44,609 bases of DNA from an uncultured bacterium. Lineage in GTDB: Bacteria > Bacteroidota > Bacteroidia > Bacteroidales > Bacteroidaceae. Location of the stretch: assembly GCA_905214625.1 (NCBI GenBank), contig CAJMMQ010000020.1:1-44609 (forward strand), written 5' to 3'. The position numbers and the translations under genes were made by a program. A model generated the notes under the pieces. It had not been told where the DNA came from. It did not search any database and saw nothing but the letters and a program-made list of their open reading frames with translations. Below, one piece after another: positions 25,423-32,746 of this stretch (position 1 is its first letter; every line of letters begins with the position of its first letter).

Positions 25423-26425
25423 TGGGGTGAAATACTATATCCCAAGCAATTTAAATTTAGAACAAAGGGCTATTTATGTACACATAATAGACTGGAAACG
25501 CAAAAACATAACGACGGAGAGAGGTTTGTATAGAGGATATGAATACGATGCCCTTTTCCCAGAAAAATCAGAGGTTCCTCAAATGATGTACAAGCCAATT
25601 ATCCCATACTTGCAGGAAATGCAAAAGGGATATTTTGCTTTTAAGCCTCATAAGTTTGCCAGGCATGCCGTAAGTTCTCAAACGGCTTGTATAAATCTTT
25701 TCATGCCAATACTCCTTTCAGAGGAAGCTGAAAATATATTGCCGCTTATTCCCGGATGCCCTTCCGGCTTTAAGAAGATAGCAAGAGGCAGATTGCATCA
25801 TGGATTCTGTTTTGAATATTGGGGACAGGATATTCAGTCAGGTAAAGGTGTCCTTAACGACCACTCCAATGGAGCAGGAACAGATGCAGATGTGGCTATT
25901 GCCTATTATGACAAGGAAGATAATTTGTGCCTGTGGCTTATCGAGCATAAATTTAGCGAGAAGGAGTTTACGACATGTGGCGCATATAAAAGTAAAGCAA
26001 ATGAACATAAAGATAATTGCACTCAATGTATTCTCGCAAGCATATTAAATGAGCCTGATAAATGCCATTACCACATGATAGGCTATAAGTATTGGGAAAT
26101 ACTAAAGAAACATCGGGATAAATATCAAGGTTCGGTAGATATCAAAGGTTGTCCGTTTAAGGATGGACTTAATCAGCTTTGGCGTAATCAGATGCTTGCT
26201 TTCGCCTTGCAGGACACAGGAACATATAAAGCAGTGACTTTCTCAGTATGCCATCATGCCAATAATACGCATCTGAACAACTCGATTAATACATATAAGG
26301 CATTAATCAACGGAGACAAGATGTTCAATTCTTTCACCAACTATGATGTGTTGAATGCTGTAAACACGCAAGATTCTAAGTTGCAGGAATGGATGCAATG
26401 GTATAAAGATGTGTATTGCTTTTAA
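25406..26425 (+). CDS. PGN_0703-like putative restriction endonuclease (PD-(D/E)XK type)
   Basis: 339 aa from the MEEIINGVKY start (an in-frame ATG three codons upstream is possible). Seen: GAGTDADVAIAYYD (Asp160, Asp162) followed by LWLIEHKFSEKEF (Glu180, Lys182), a clear D...ExK nuclease core. A Cys array follows directly: Cys191 in TTCGAYKSKANE, Cys205 and Cys208 in CTQC, and Cys220 in DKCHYHM, which could hold zinc or an iron-sulfur cluster next to the active site. The family is known mainly as putative restriction endonucleases in Bacteroidetes. The N-terminal 100 residues may bind DNA. It is the third nuclease of the island. Function is inferred from the core motif. Confidence 0.7.
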   Translation: MEEIINGVKYYIPSNLNLEQRAIYVHIIDWKRKNITTERGLYRGYEYDALFPEKSEVPQMMYKPIIPYLQEMQKGYFAFKPHKFARHAVSSQTACINLFMPILLSEEAENILPLIPGCPSGFKKIARGRLHHGFCFEYWGQDIQSGKGVLNDHSNGAGTDADVAIAYYDKEDNLCLWLIEHKFSEKEFTTCGAYKSKANEHKDNCTQCILASILNEPDKCHYHMIGYKYWEILKKHRDKYQGSVDIKGCPFKDGLNQLWRNQMLAFALQDTGTYKAVTFSVCHHANNTHLNNSINTYKALINGDKMFNSFTNYDVLNAVNTQDSKLQEWMQWYKDVYCF

Positions 26426-26475
26426 CACGAAACTCTGTGCCGTATTAAATTTAAAGAGACAAAGGAGATTATCCG

Positions 26476-26733
26476 GTGAATCTTGAAGTAACCGATAAGA
26501 ATTTGTATTTGCTTTTACCCGGTAAGGTTAGCAGGGTGGTGCAAATCTATGCCCACGAATATAACATACCGTTGTTAGAGGCATTAAAACGTTTTTATCT
26601 TTCTGACACATATAAGAGACTGGCAGATGAAACAACAAAACTATGGCATTATGGTGCCGTAGCTTTGTATCAGGAGTTTATGGACGAACTGAAACAGCGC
26701 GAAAATATAAAAGGTAATCAGCCGGTACAATAG
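26476..26733 (+). CDS. small protein of unknown function, reminiscent of DUF3791/DUF3990-cassette partners
   Basis: 85 aa from a GTG start. A purine-rich AAAGGAG (26461-26467) sits 8 nt upstream and supports this start; such a clear Shine-Dalgarno is uncommon here. The core SRVVQIYAHEYNIPLLEALKRFYLSDTYKRL is helical and Leu-rich, followed by TKLWHYGAVALYQEFMDEL. It reminds me of the short proteins that sit beside DUF3791/DUF3990 genes in Bacteroidetes, sometimes suspected to be toxin-antitoxin modules, but neither partner is present. It lies 50 nt after the PGN_0703-like gene and may be co-transcribed. The resemblance is from memory and weak. Confidence 0.55.
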   Translation: MNLEVTDKNLYLLLPGKVSRVVQIYAHEYNIPLLEALKRFYLSDTYKRLADETTKLWHYGAVALYQEFMDELKQRENIKGNQPVQ

Positions 26734-26764
26734 TTTTTGTTGTCATATCCGCGTTAATATAATA

Positions 26765-26862
26765 AAGACTAAAACTTTCTTGTTGACCATTATCCATTGT
26801 CGTTACGCAGTGTGAGGTGCGCACTACATTCTTATTGTTTTCAACAAAAAGGTTTTAGTCTT
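26765..26862. repeat. 98-bp element bounded by 22-bp inverted repeats
   Basis: AAGACTAAAACTTTCTTGTTGA (26765-26786) is the inverted counterpart of TCAACAAAAAGGTTTTAGTCTT (26841-26862), matching at 20 of 22 positions, with 54 bp between. It marks the right end of the AT-rich island. It could be a miniature inverted-repeat element or a scar, or a long hairpin serving as terminator. No target-site duplication is clear. Confidence 0.6.
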
Positions 26863-26898
26863 GTTGTTTTGTTCGATATGCCTTTCGGTTGTAGCTTC

Positions 26899-27270
26899 TT
26901 ACAGCTTACTCATAAACTTCTCGCGGTCAACGATGAAGCGCAGGTGAGTGCCTTCGCCTATCACGGCGTCGCCCTGCATGGCTTTGACTGTGAAATACAG
27001 TTTACGGCCGTCTACCTTTGTCAGCGTGGCTTCTGCCTTGACCTCAGCCCCTAATGGCGTAGGCTTCAGGTGTGACGACTCTATGTGTCCGCCTACGGTG
27101 GTGCTGCCTTCGGGCAGTTCGGGGGCAACGGCCAACATTGCGGCGTTTTCCATCAGCGCCATCATGGCCGGCGTAGCCAGCACGGGCATGTCGCCCGAAC
27201 CCATGGCCTTGGCGGTGAGAGCTTCGGTCACCGTCAGGCTGCTTGTGTGTGTAAGTCCTGTTTCCAGCAT
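26899..27270 (-). CDS. hotdog-fold thioesterase (FlK-like)
   Basis: 123 aa from MLETGLTHTS; the frame opens 9 codons earlier, but those codons lie in the leader. The sequence fits the small acyl-CoA thioesterase group related to fluoroacetyl-CoA thioesterase FlK: SGDMPVLATPAMMALMENAAM (central helix), STTVGGHIESSHLKPTPLGAEV and GTHLRFIVDREKF. The substrate is not evident. It is divergent from the carbonic anhydrase gene, and each has its own consensus promoter in the 142-nt gap. It is GC-richer than the neighbouring nuclease island and marks the return to ordinary chromosome. Confidence 0.85.
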   Translation of the reverse strand: MLETGLTHTSSLTVTEALTAKAMGSGDMPVLATPAMMALMENAAMLAVAPELPEGSTTVGGHIESSHLKPTPLGAEVKAEATLTKVDGRKLYFTVKAMQGDAVIGEGTHLRFIVDREKFMSKL

Positions 27271-27301
27271 AATATTTATAGATGTTTTTATTTTCAATGT
27301 T

Positions 27302-27333
27302 CAAAAATACATAATCTTTGCATTATCCGCAAG
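27302..27333 (-). promoter_or_regulatory. promoter of the thioesterase gene
   Basis: On the minus strand CTTG (27333-27330), a 20-nt spacer and TATTTTTG (27309-27302) fit the Bacteroidetes promoter with one deviation at -33. Confidence 0.6.
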
Positions 27334-27350
27334 CTATTGAGCGCCGATTT

Positions 27351-27382
27351 TTTGCTTTGCACGGCAAAATAAACTAACTTTG
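27351..27382 (+). promoter_or_regulatory. promoter of the carbonic anhydrase gene
   Basis: TTTG (27351-27354), 20 nt, TAACTTTG (27375-27382) is a full consensus match, 30 nt before the ATG at 27413. It is back-to-back with the thioesterase promoter. Confidence 0.75.
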
Positions 27383-27412
27383 CAGAACGAATTATATAAA
27401 GATTATAACATC

Positions 27413-27922
27413 ATGGCATTAATAAAATCAGTAAAGGGCCTTACACCTAAATGGGGTAAGGACTGCTATTTCAGCGAGAACGCCACTATTGTGGCCGAGG
27501 TTACCATGGGCGACGAGTGCTCTATATGGTTTAACGCTGTTGTGCGCGGCGACGTGGCTCCCGTAACCATTGGCAACCGTGTAAACGTGCAGGACGGTGC
27601 CTGTGTGCATGTTACCAACACCACCGGTCCGGTTGTTATTGAAGACGACGTGAGCATAGGCCACAACGCCACAGTGCATGCCTGCACGATACGCCGCGGA
27701 GCACTGATAGGTATGGGCGCAACGGTGCTCGACAATGCCGAAGTGGGCGAGGGCGCAATAGTTGCAGCCGGTGCACTGGTGCTGCAGGGCACAAAGATTG
27801 GTCAGCACGAGATATGGGGCGGAGTGCCTGCCAAGTTTATCAAGAAGACACGTCCCGACCAGGCAGAGAGCTTTGCCAAGCATTATGTTGAATACTCAAA
27901 GTGGTATCTTGAGGAAGAATAA
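27413..27922 (+). CDS. gamma carbonic anhydrase family protein
   Basis: 169 aa from ATG 27413; an upstream TTG in the same frame lies within the promoter and is rejected. The protein is a left-handed beta-helix with hexapeptide repeats (VTIGNRVNVQDGACVHVT, VVIEDDVSIGHNATVHACTI, ALIGMGATVLDNAEVGEGAIV) followed by a C-terminal helix. The three zinc-type His residues are His66, His84 and His89, as in gamma carbonic anhydrases, so metal binding is likely. Many YrdA-like members have no proven activity; hydration of CO2 is inferred from the fold and ligands. Confidence 0.93.
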   Translation: MALIKSVKGLTPKWGKDCYFSENATIVAEVTMGDECSIWFNAVVRGDVAPVTIGNRVNVQDGACVHVTNTTGPVVIEDDVSIGHNATVHACTIRRGALIGMGATVLDNAEVGEGAIVAAGALVLQGTKIGQHEIWGGVPAKFIKKTRPDQAESFAKHYVEYSKWYLEEE

Positions 27923-28020
27923 ACCTATTTGTAACAGTAGGCAGGCATGCGTCGTACGTTTTGCCGGATATAATTCGGCTTACATGGCGTCGGCTCATCT
28001 GCATAATCAAGTATAGTTAG

Positions 28021-28063
28021 ATAAAAACAGACGCCCCACAGGAATTTCTTCCTATGGGGCGTC
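28021..28063 (-). terminator. terminator of the receptor/lipoprotein unit
   Basis: GACGCCCCACAGGAA and TTCCTATGGGGCGTC arms (28030-28063) form a strong stem with one mismatch. On the minus strand it is followed by TGTTTTTAT, so it ends transcription of the lipoprotein gene stopping at 28094. Confidence 0.85.
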
Positions 28064-28093
28064 ATCGTCTTATTGGATCTTTAAATCAAGAAA

Positions 28094-29638
28094 TTAATAG
28101 TCTGTGTTCTGAGGATCAAAGTTGGTCCATCCATTGAGCCATGTGTCGCCTGCAGCGAAAGCTCCGATGTAAGAAACCTGGTCGAAGCCGTTTGAGAGCA
28201 GCGGACTTGTGAATGCTGCTGCGCTGAGCAGCGGGCTGCCTGATGTCGGTATATATCCTGTTGTGTCGAACCAGCCTGTTGCAGCCTCATAAACCTTGTT
28301 GCCGCTCTGAGCCTTGAAGAATGTGCTTGAGAATGAAGGCTTTGTTTCGTCAACCTGTTTTGTCTCGTAGTTGTAGAAACCGTCCACATAAATCTTGTTG
28401 AAGTCGGTACCGACGGCGTTGACATTAGCCAGCCAGATGTTCTCGAGCTTCAGGTTGCCTGCTGTTGCTGCGCCTTGTGTGTCGCCCTTCTCGTTGTCGA
28501 TGATGATACCGACAGGCCAGCCTATTGCAACAGAGTTGAAGCAGTTGAGGTGAGTGTCGCGGCGTATGTGCATTGCAGCCTGGAACTTGCCGAGGCTTGA
28601 GCCGTTGTTGGGATAGTAGCTGCCGCCGTTGATGTAAGAAGCGTCGTTTACGAATGAAGCGTCTGTAGCCATCGGGCCTACCAGTGTCATGTTAGAGAAT
28701 ACGGCAGATGTGTGAGGCTCGCTGTTAGAACCGTCGGCGTTGTTGTCGCTCTCAAAGCTGTTGCTCTGTGATACGTCGGCAATCTTAGAGTCGCGTACAG
28801 ACAGACCGAACTGAACTTTTCCGCTGAATCCGTTGTCCGTGTCGAAGTCGTCGTCCCAGCCTTTGTATGCTACAAGATATTTGCAGTTTACTGTTCCGCC
28901 GAACCACTCATAAGAGTCGTCGTTGGTATATGACACCTGTACGTGGTCGATCTTTGTGCCGCTTCCTACAGAACCGAGTGTAAGACCGTTGATTTCCTGG
29001 TCGGTCTGGAAAGGATAGCCGGCAAATTCGATGCGCACGTAGCTCAGCACGCCAGAGTTGTCGGCGTCGTCGTTACCTCCGTGCTTGGTGCGCGGACCAC
29101 CTTCAATCTGCATTTCGCTCTTGTTGTTCTTAGCCTTACCGCAGAGGATGATGCCACCCCAGTCGCCCGGACGGCGGTTGCCTTTAGCCTCTTCTGATGT
29201 AAACACGATAGGTTCTGTTGCTGTTCCCTGTGCGATGAGCTTACCGCCGCGCTCAGCTATGAGCGAAGCCTTTGTCTGCTTGTCGCCCTTGATTACGGTT
29301 CCCGGCTCTATTGTAAGCTCGGCTCCGTCGGCTATGTAAACCCAGCCTTTAAGGATATATGTGCCTTTCTTGATGGTCTGCTTTCCTGTGAAAACAAACT
29401 CCTGGTCACCGTTTCCTATCTGTTTGCCGTTGTCGTTTACGTTGGCGTCGCCGTCTGCCGTGAACAGCAGATGGTCGCATGCCTTGATACCGCCGTTGGT
29501 GGTCCAGTTGACACCGCTCTGAGGGATGCCTGAATTGTCGTCGTCGCTGCTGCAAGAGCTCATTGTGAGCGCCATTGCCATGATGCCTAAGCATCCGTAA
29601 AGTTTAAACTTGTCCATTTTCATCTTTTTGTTAAACAT
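28094..29638 (-). CDS. surface lipoprotein with beta-helix region, partner of the TonB-dependent receptor
   Basis: 514 aa. MFNKKMKMDKFKLYGCLG...LTMSSC gives a lipidation site at Cys29, with an SSDDDNSG linker after it that fits surface export of Bacteroidetes lipoproteins. The rest looks like a right-handed parallel beta-helix: ADGAELTIEPGTVIKGDK, GGKLIAQGTATEPIVFTS, GDWGGIILCGKAKN, SYVRIEFAGYP, GTKIDHVQVSYTNDD and later LENIWLANV. This protein type is repeatedly found next to receptors like the one upstream and is sometimes mislabelled as a multidrug transporter; its ligand is not known to me. The start could be Met1, Met6 or Met8. 108 nt with a 9-bp tandem repeat separate it from the receptor gene. 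Confidence 0.82.
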   Translation of the reverse strand: MFNKKMKMDKFKLYGCLGIMAMALTMSSCSSDDDNSGIPQSGVNWTTNGGIKACDHLLFTADGDANVNDNGKQIGNGDQEFVFTGKQTIKKGTYILKGWVYIADGAELTIEPGTVIKGDKQTKASLIAERGGKLIAQGTATEPIVFTSEEAKGNRRPGDWGGIILCGKAKNNKSEMQIEGGPRTKHGGNDDADNSGVLSYVRIEFAGYPFQTDQEINGLTLGSVGSGTKIDHVQVSYTNDDSYEWFGGTVNCKYLVAYKGWDDDFDTDNGFSGKVQFGLSVRDSKIADVSQSNSFESDNNADGSNSEPHTSAVFSNMTLVGPMATDASFVNDASYINGGSYYPNNGSSLGKFQAAMHIRRDTHLNCFNSVAIGWPVGIIIDNEKGDTQGAATAGNLKLENIWLANVNAVGTDFNKIYVDGFYNYETKQVDETKPSFSSTFFKAQSGNKVYEAATGWFDTTGYIPTSGSPLLSAAAFTSPLLSNGFDQVSYIGAFAAGDTWLNGWTNFDPQNTDY

Positions 29639-29671
29639 CTTATAGTGAATAATTTTTTTATTTTTTCTTTT

Positions 29672-29725
29672 ATGGGAGTTATGAGACTTATGGGAGTAAT
29701 GGGAGGGATGGAAGTTATGGGGCTG
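29672..29725. repeat. six tandem copies of a 9-bp unit
   Basis: Six imperfect units of ATGGGAGTT run end to end: ATGGGAGTT, ATGAGACTT, ATGGGAGTA, ATGGGAGGG, ATGGAAGTT, ATGGGGCTG. They lie between the receptor gene and the lipoprotein gene, within their probable mRNA, where they read as a pyrimidine-rich array on the coding (minus) strand. Confidence 0.8.
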
Positions 29726-29746
29726 ATGTTCCGCTTTATCCCTTTA

Positions 29747-32545
29747 TCAGAACTTATACACGGCGCTCACTCCTATGTTGCGGCCGGGCTTGTATACTCT
29801 TGTTATCTGCTCTATCTCGCGGCTCGTTCCGTTTGAGTAATGCACGTCGGCAAACTGCTTGTAGTAAACCTTTTGTGCCAGCAGGTCGCGTATGCTGAGC
29901 TTCAGCTCCCAATGGCTGCCGAATTTCTTCGATGCCGAGAGGTCTATTACGTCGCGGGGCATCTCGTAGCTGTCGGGCACTCTCAGGGTCTCGTTGCCGC
30001 TTGTTGTTCCTTCGCTGCGTCCAACTCCGATTATTCGTTTGCCTATGCGGTTGTAGAGCAGTGCTATGTCGAGCTGCATCTTGTCGTTCTTGTAGAATAT
30101 TCCGGTGTTCACGAGGTAAGGCGACTGGCCCTGCATGGGGCGGTTCTCCTCCTTAGAGCCTTCTTCAAACTTCACGCGGCTCTTTATCAGCGCTCCGTTG
30201 AACGACCAGCTGAAGCCGGGCAGACCTATGAACGAGAGGTCCTTGCGTATGTCAAGCTCTATACCATAGTTGTTGGCGCGCTTTGCATTCATGTAAGAAT
30301 ACACAAGACTTGTTCCGCCCGTAACGGTGTAAGTCCACTCGATAGGAGAGTCGAAGTATTTGTAGAATGCCGCTATTGAGATAAGCTCGCCCTTAGAGGG
30401 ATAGAACTCGTAGCGGAAGTCTACGTTCTGTATGTAGCAAGGCTTCAGGTCGGTGTTACCCTGCACGTCTGATGCCAGGTCGAAGTCGTAGAACACTGAG
30501 GGCGACACCTCGCGGAACTCAGGACGGTTGACCGTCTTGCCGTATGACAGGCGCAGCTGGTGCTTGTCGTTAATCTTGTAGGTGGTGTTCACCGAGGGGA
30601 ACAGGTCGCTGTACTCATAGTTGTGGCTGAAGGGGCTCTCGGCGTTGTCGCGTGTGTTTGTTATCAGCTCCATGTGGTCGTATTCATAGCGCAGGCCGGC
30701 ATATATGTTGAACTTGCCGAGCGGAATGTTGGCTGCGAAATATCCGGCTCCGAGATAGTTGTTGCCCTTGTAGTTGTTGCGCATGTGCTGTTCTTCGAGC
30801 AGATACAGGCGGTCGGCACCGAAGTAGCTCTCGTCGCTGAGCATCTCCGACAGGTCGTTTTGGCGGAATCCGTCGGGCAGCGTGTTGCTGGCAGCGTTCC
30901 AGTTGTAGATAAAGTCGCGGGTGGTGTACTTACGTGTGCGGTATTCGCCGTAGGCTCCAAACTTGAGCGACGGTGTGAATGAGCCGAACTTGAAGTCGTG
31001 CTTGTCGTTCACTGCTGCCGATACGATGTGCTCGTCGAGCTTTGTCCATTCGCGCGATATGTCGTTAGGGCTTGTCAGCTGCATCACTCCCGGTTCCAGT
31101 GCGTCGTTGATAAGATAGCGTCGGCGGTCGGGCACGTTGCGGTTTGCGTAAGAGTAGCTTGCGCTCCAGTCGAGCTCATCCAGCGCAAAGGTGTGCTTGC
31201 CGGTTATCTGTCCGTTGTATGTGGTGCGGCTGCGGTAGTAATATTCAGCCGAGTTCTCGTTGTCCGACTGTGCGCTCAGTCCCTCGCGCCATGTGTAGCG
31301 GTCGTTGCCAATCTGGTTGAATATGTTCTTCAGCTGATATTTGCTGTTGCCGTCGGCCGAGAGAAGGGTGAAGTTGAGCATGGCTCCCAGTCGCACGTTG
31401 TGGTTATACTGGTCGTCTACAGAGTAGCGCAGATAGTTCGACTGGTCTTTGTCGGCATTGTACACACCGTAGAGGTTGTTTTGCATATCCTCATACTTGC
31501 GGTATTCGTTGCTGTAGTTGAAGGCAGCTATCATTCCGAGCTGGCGGTCGCCAAGTTTCCAACGACGTCCCAGCGAGCCCGACAGCTTCAGGTCGCCTAT
31601 GGGATTCATGTTTCTCACGCGCCAGTCGTTGTTAAGACCGTTGTTCAACAGGTCTACGCCGTTGCCGGCAATGCTGTTCATTGTGGCGTTTATACCGCCG
31701 TTGAGTCCGCGCATGCCACTGTCGAAACCGAGGAAGTCGGTGCCCGAGCCCTTGGCATACTTAAAGTCGGAGAACGAAGAAATGTTGTTCCAGTTGCCGC
31801 CGACAGACAGCTCGGCCGTGTTTTCTGCCGGAATGTCCTTTGTCGTTATGGTGATGAATCCGCCGGTGTAGTCGGCCGGATATTCGGGCGACGGCGTCTT
31901 CACAATCTGCATGTTGTCAATCTGCGAACTTGGAATGAGGTCGAACGAAAAAGCCCTTGAGTCGGCTTCCGAGCTGGGCACGGCTCCGCCGTTAATCCAG
32001 ACGTTGTTGTAGCGCTGCGAGAGTCCGCGCACCATCACAAACTTGTCGTCGATGAGGCTCACACCCGGCACTCGGCGTATCACCTCTCCTGCGTTTGTGT
32101 CCTGTGTCTTTGTTATTTCCTGTGCCGATACGTTGCTCACTATGACGGGACTGCTCTTGGTCATTTGTATTACCGCTATTTCCGTATTCTTTCTTGCCAC
32201 GCCGGTAACCGTAACCTCCTTCAGCGTCTGTTCGTCGGGTTTGAGTTTTATCTCTAACACCTGTGGCTGAGCTTCAGCCCGAACCCCGTCAATTTTGGTT
32301 GTTTTGTAAGAGATGTATTTTATGGTTAAAGTATAATTTGCGCTTTCGTCGAGTCCGCTGAACGTGAACAGACCGTCTATGTCTGTTGCAGCCGCTTTGT
32401 CTGTTCCGTCAATCTGCACGGTTGCTCCAATGAGCGTCTCGCCTGTCGTACTGTCTGTAACTTTTCCCTTAATGTCTGCCGCGTATGCTCTGAATGCTGT
32501 CAGGATGAATATCAGCGCCACGGCTAATCTTAACCTTTTAATCAT
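29747..32545 (-). CDS. TonB-dependent outer-membrane receptor with carboxypeptidase-like N-terminal domain
   Basis: 932 aa. The signal peptide is about residues 1-22. A CarboxypepD-regulatory-like domain follows (about 24-108: IKGKVTDSTTGETLIGATVQIDG..., DIDGLFTFSGL). Then comes the plug (about 120-235: SAQEITKTQDTNAGEVIRRVPGVS, MVRGLSQRYNNVWINGGAVP, YPADYTGGFITITTKDIP) and a 22-strand-type barrel ending NIGVSAVYKF. Such receptors import ligands with TonB energy. No SusD partner is present; the beta-helix lipoprotein downstream is the likely partner. A TAACTTTG box (minus strand, 32584-32577) lies 32 nt before the ATG. The substrate cannot be read from sequence. Confidence 0.95.
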   Translation of the reverse strand: MIKRLRLAVALIFILTAFRAYAADIKGKVTDSTTGETLIGATVQIDGTDKAAATDIDGLFTFSGLDESANYTLTIKYISYKTTKIDGVRAEAQPQVLEIKLKPDEQTLKEVTVTGVARKNTEIAVIQMTKSSPVIVSNVSAQEITKTQDTNAGEVIRRVPGVSLIDDKFVMVRGLSQRYNNVWINGGAVPSSEADSRAFSFDLIPSSQIDNMQIVKTPSPEYPADYTGGFITITTKDIPAENTAELSVGGNWNNISSFSDFKYAKGSGTDFLGFDSGMRGLNGGINATMNSIAGNGVDLLNNGLNNDWRVRNMNPIGDLKLSGSLGRRWKLGDRQLGMIAAFNYSNEYRKYEDMQNNLYGVYNADKDQSNYLRYSVDDQYNHNVRLGAMLNFTLLSADGNSKYQLKNIFNQIGNDRYTWREGLSAQSDNENSAEYYYRSRTTYNGQITGKHTFALDELDWSASYSYANRNVPDRRRYLINDALEPGVMQLTSPNDISREWTKLDEHIVSAAVNDKHDFKFGSFTPSLKFGAYGEYRTRKYTTRDFIYNWNAASNTLPDGFRQNDLSEMLSDESYFGADRLYLLEEQHMRNNYKGNNYLGAGYFAANIPLGKFNIYAGLRYEYDHMELITNTRDNAESPFSHNYEYSDLFPSVNTTYKINDKHQLRLSYGKTVNRPEFREVSPSVFYDFDLASDVQGNTDLKPCYIQNVDFRYEFYPSKGELISIAAFYKYFDSPIEWTYTVTGGTSLVYSYMNAKRANNYGIELDIRKDLSFIGLPGFSWSFNGALIKSRVKFEEGSKEENRPMQGQSPYLVNTGIFYKNDKMQLDIALLYNRIGKRIIGVGRSEGTTSGNETLRVPDSYEMPRDVIDLSASKKFGSHWELKLSIRDLLAQKVYYKQFADVHYSNGTSREIEQITRVYKPGRNIGVSAVYKF

Positions 32546-32576
32546 ACTTTGAAATGCTTTCTATCGTTTACGGCTG

Positions 32577-32584
32577 CAAAGTTA
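32577..32584 (-). promoter_or_regulatory. -7 box of the receptor gene
   Basis: TAACTTTG on the minus strand matches TAnnTTTG. A -33 TTTG at the right distance is not clear, which might reflect a regulated promoter. Confidence 0.5.
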
Positions 32585-32746
32585 TATGCGTAATGTTGCA
32601 ATAAGGTTAACGCCATGTTATGAAAGACTGACAAACGTGTTGCAATGGCGTAACATCGTTTTCATTGCATGGTAGCTTCTCTGCTGGCACAAATCATTGG
32701 CGCGGCTATGAAATAAAAATGTCCCGTCACCGTTCTTATAGTATAT

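Noticed and set aside
26899..27922. Thioesterase and carbonic anhydrase as part of the nuclease island
   Set aside because: Their base composition and strong back-to-back promoters match the ordinary chromosome; the island appears to end near 26870.
29672..29725. CRISPR-like array
   Set aside because: Units are only 9 bp, contiguous and without spacers; a simple tandem repeat.
30998..31960. 320-codon plus-strand frame opposite the TonB-dependent receptor
   Set aside because: Shadow of the receptor gene, which has strong domain evidence over its full length.
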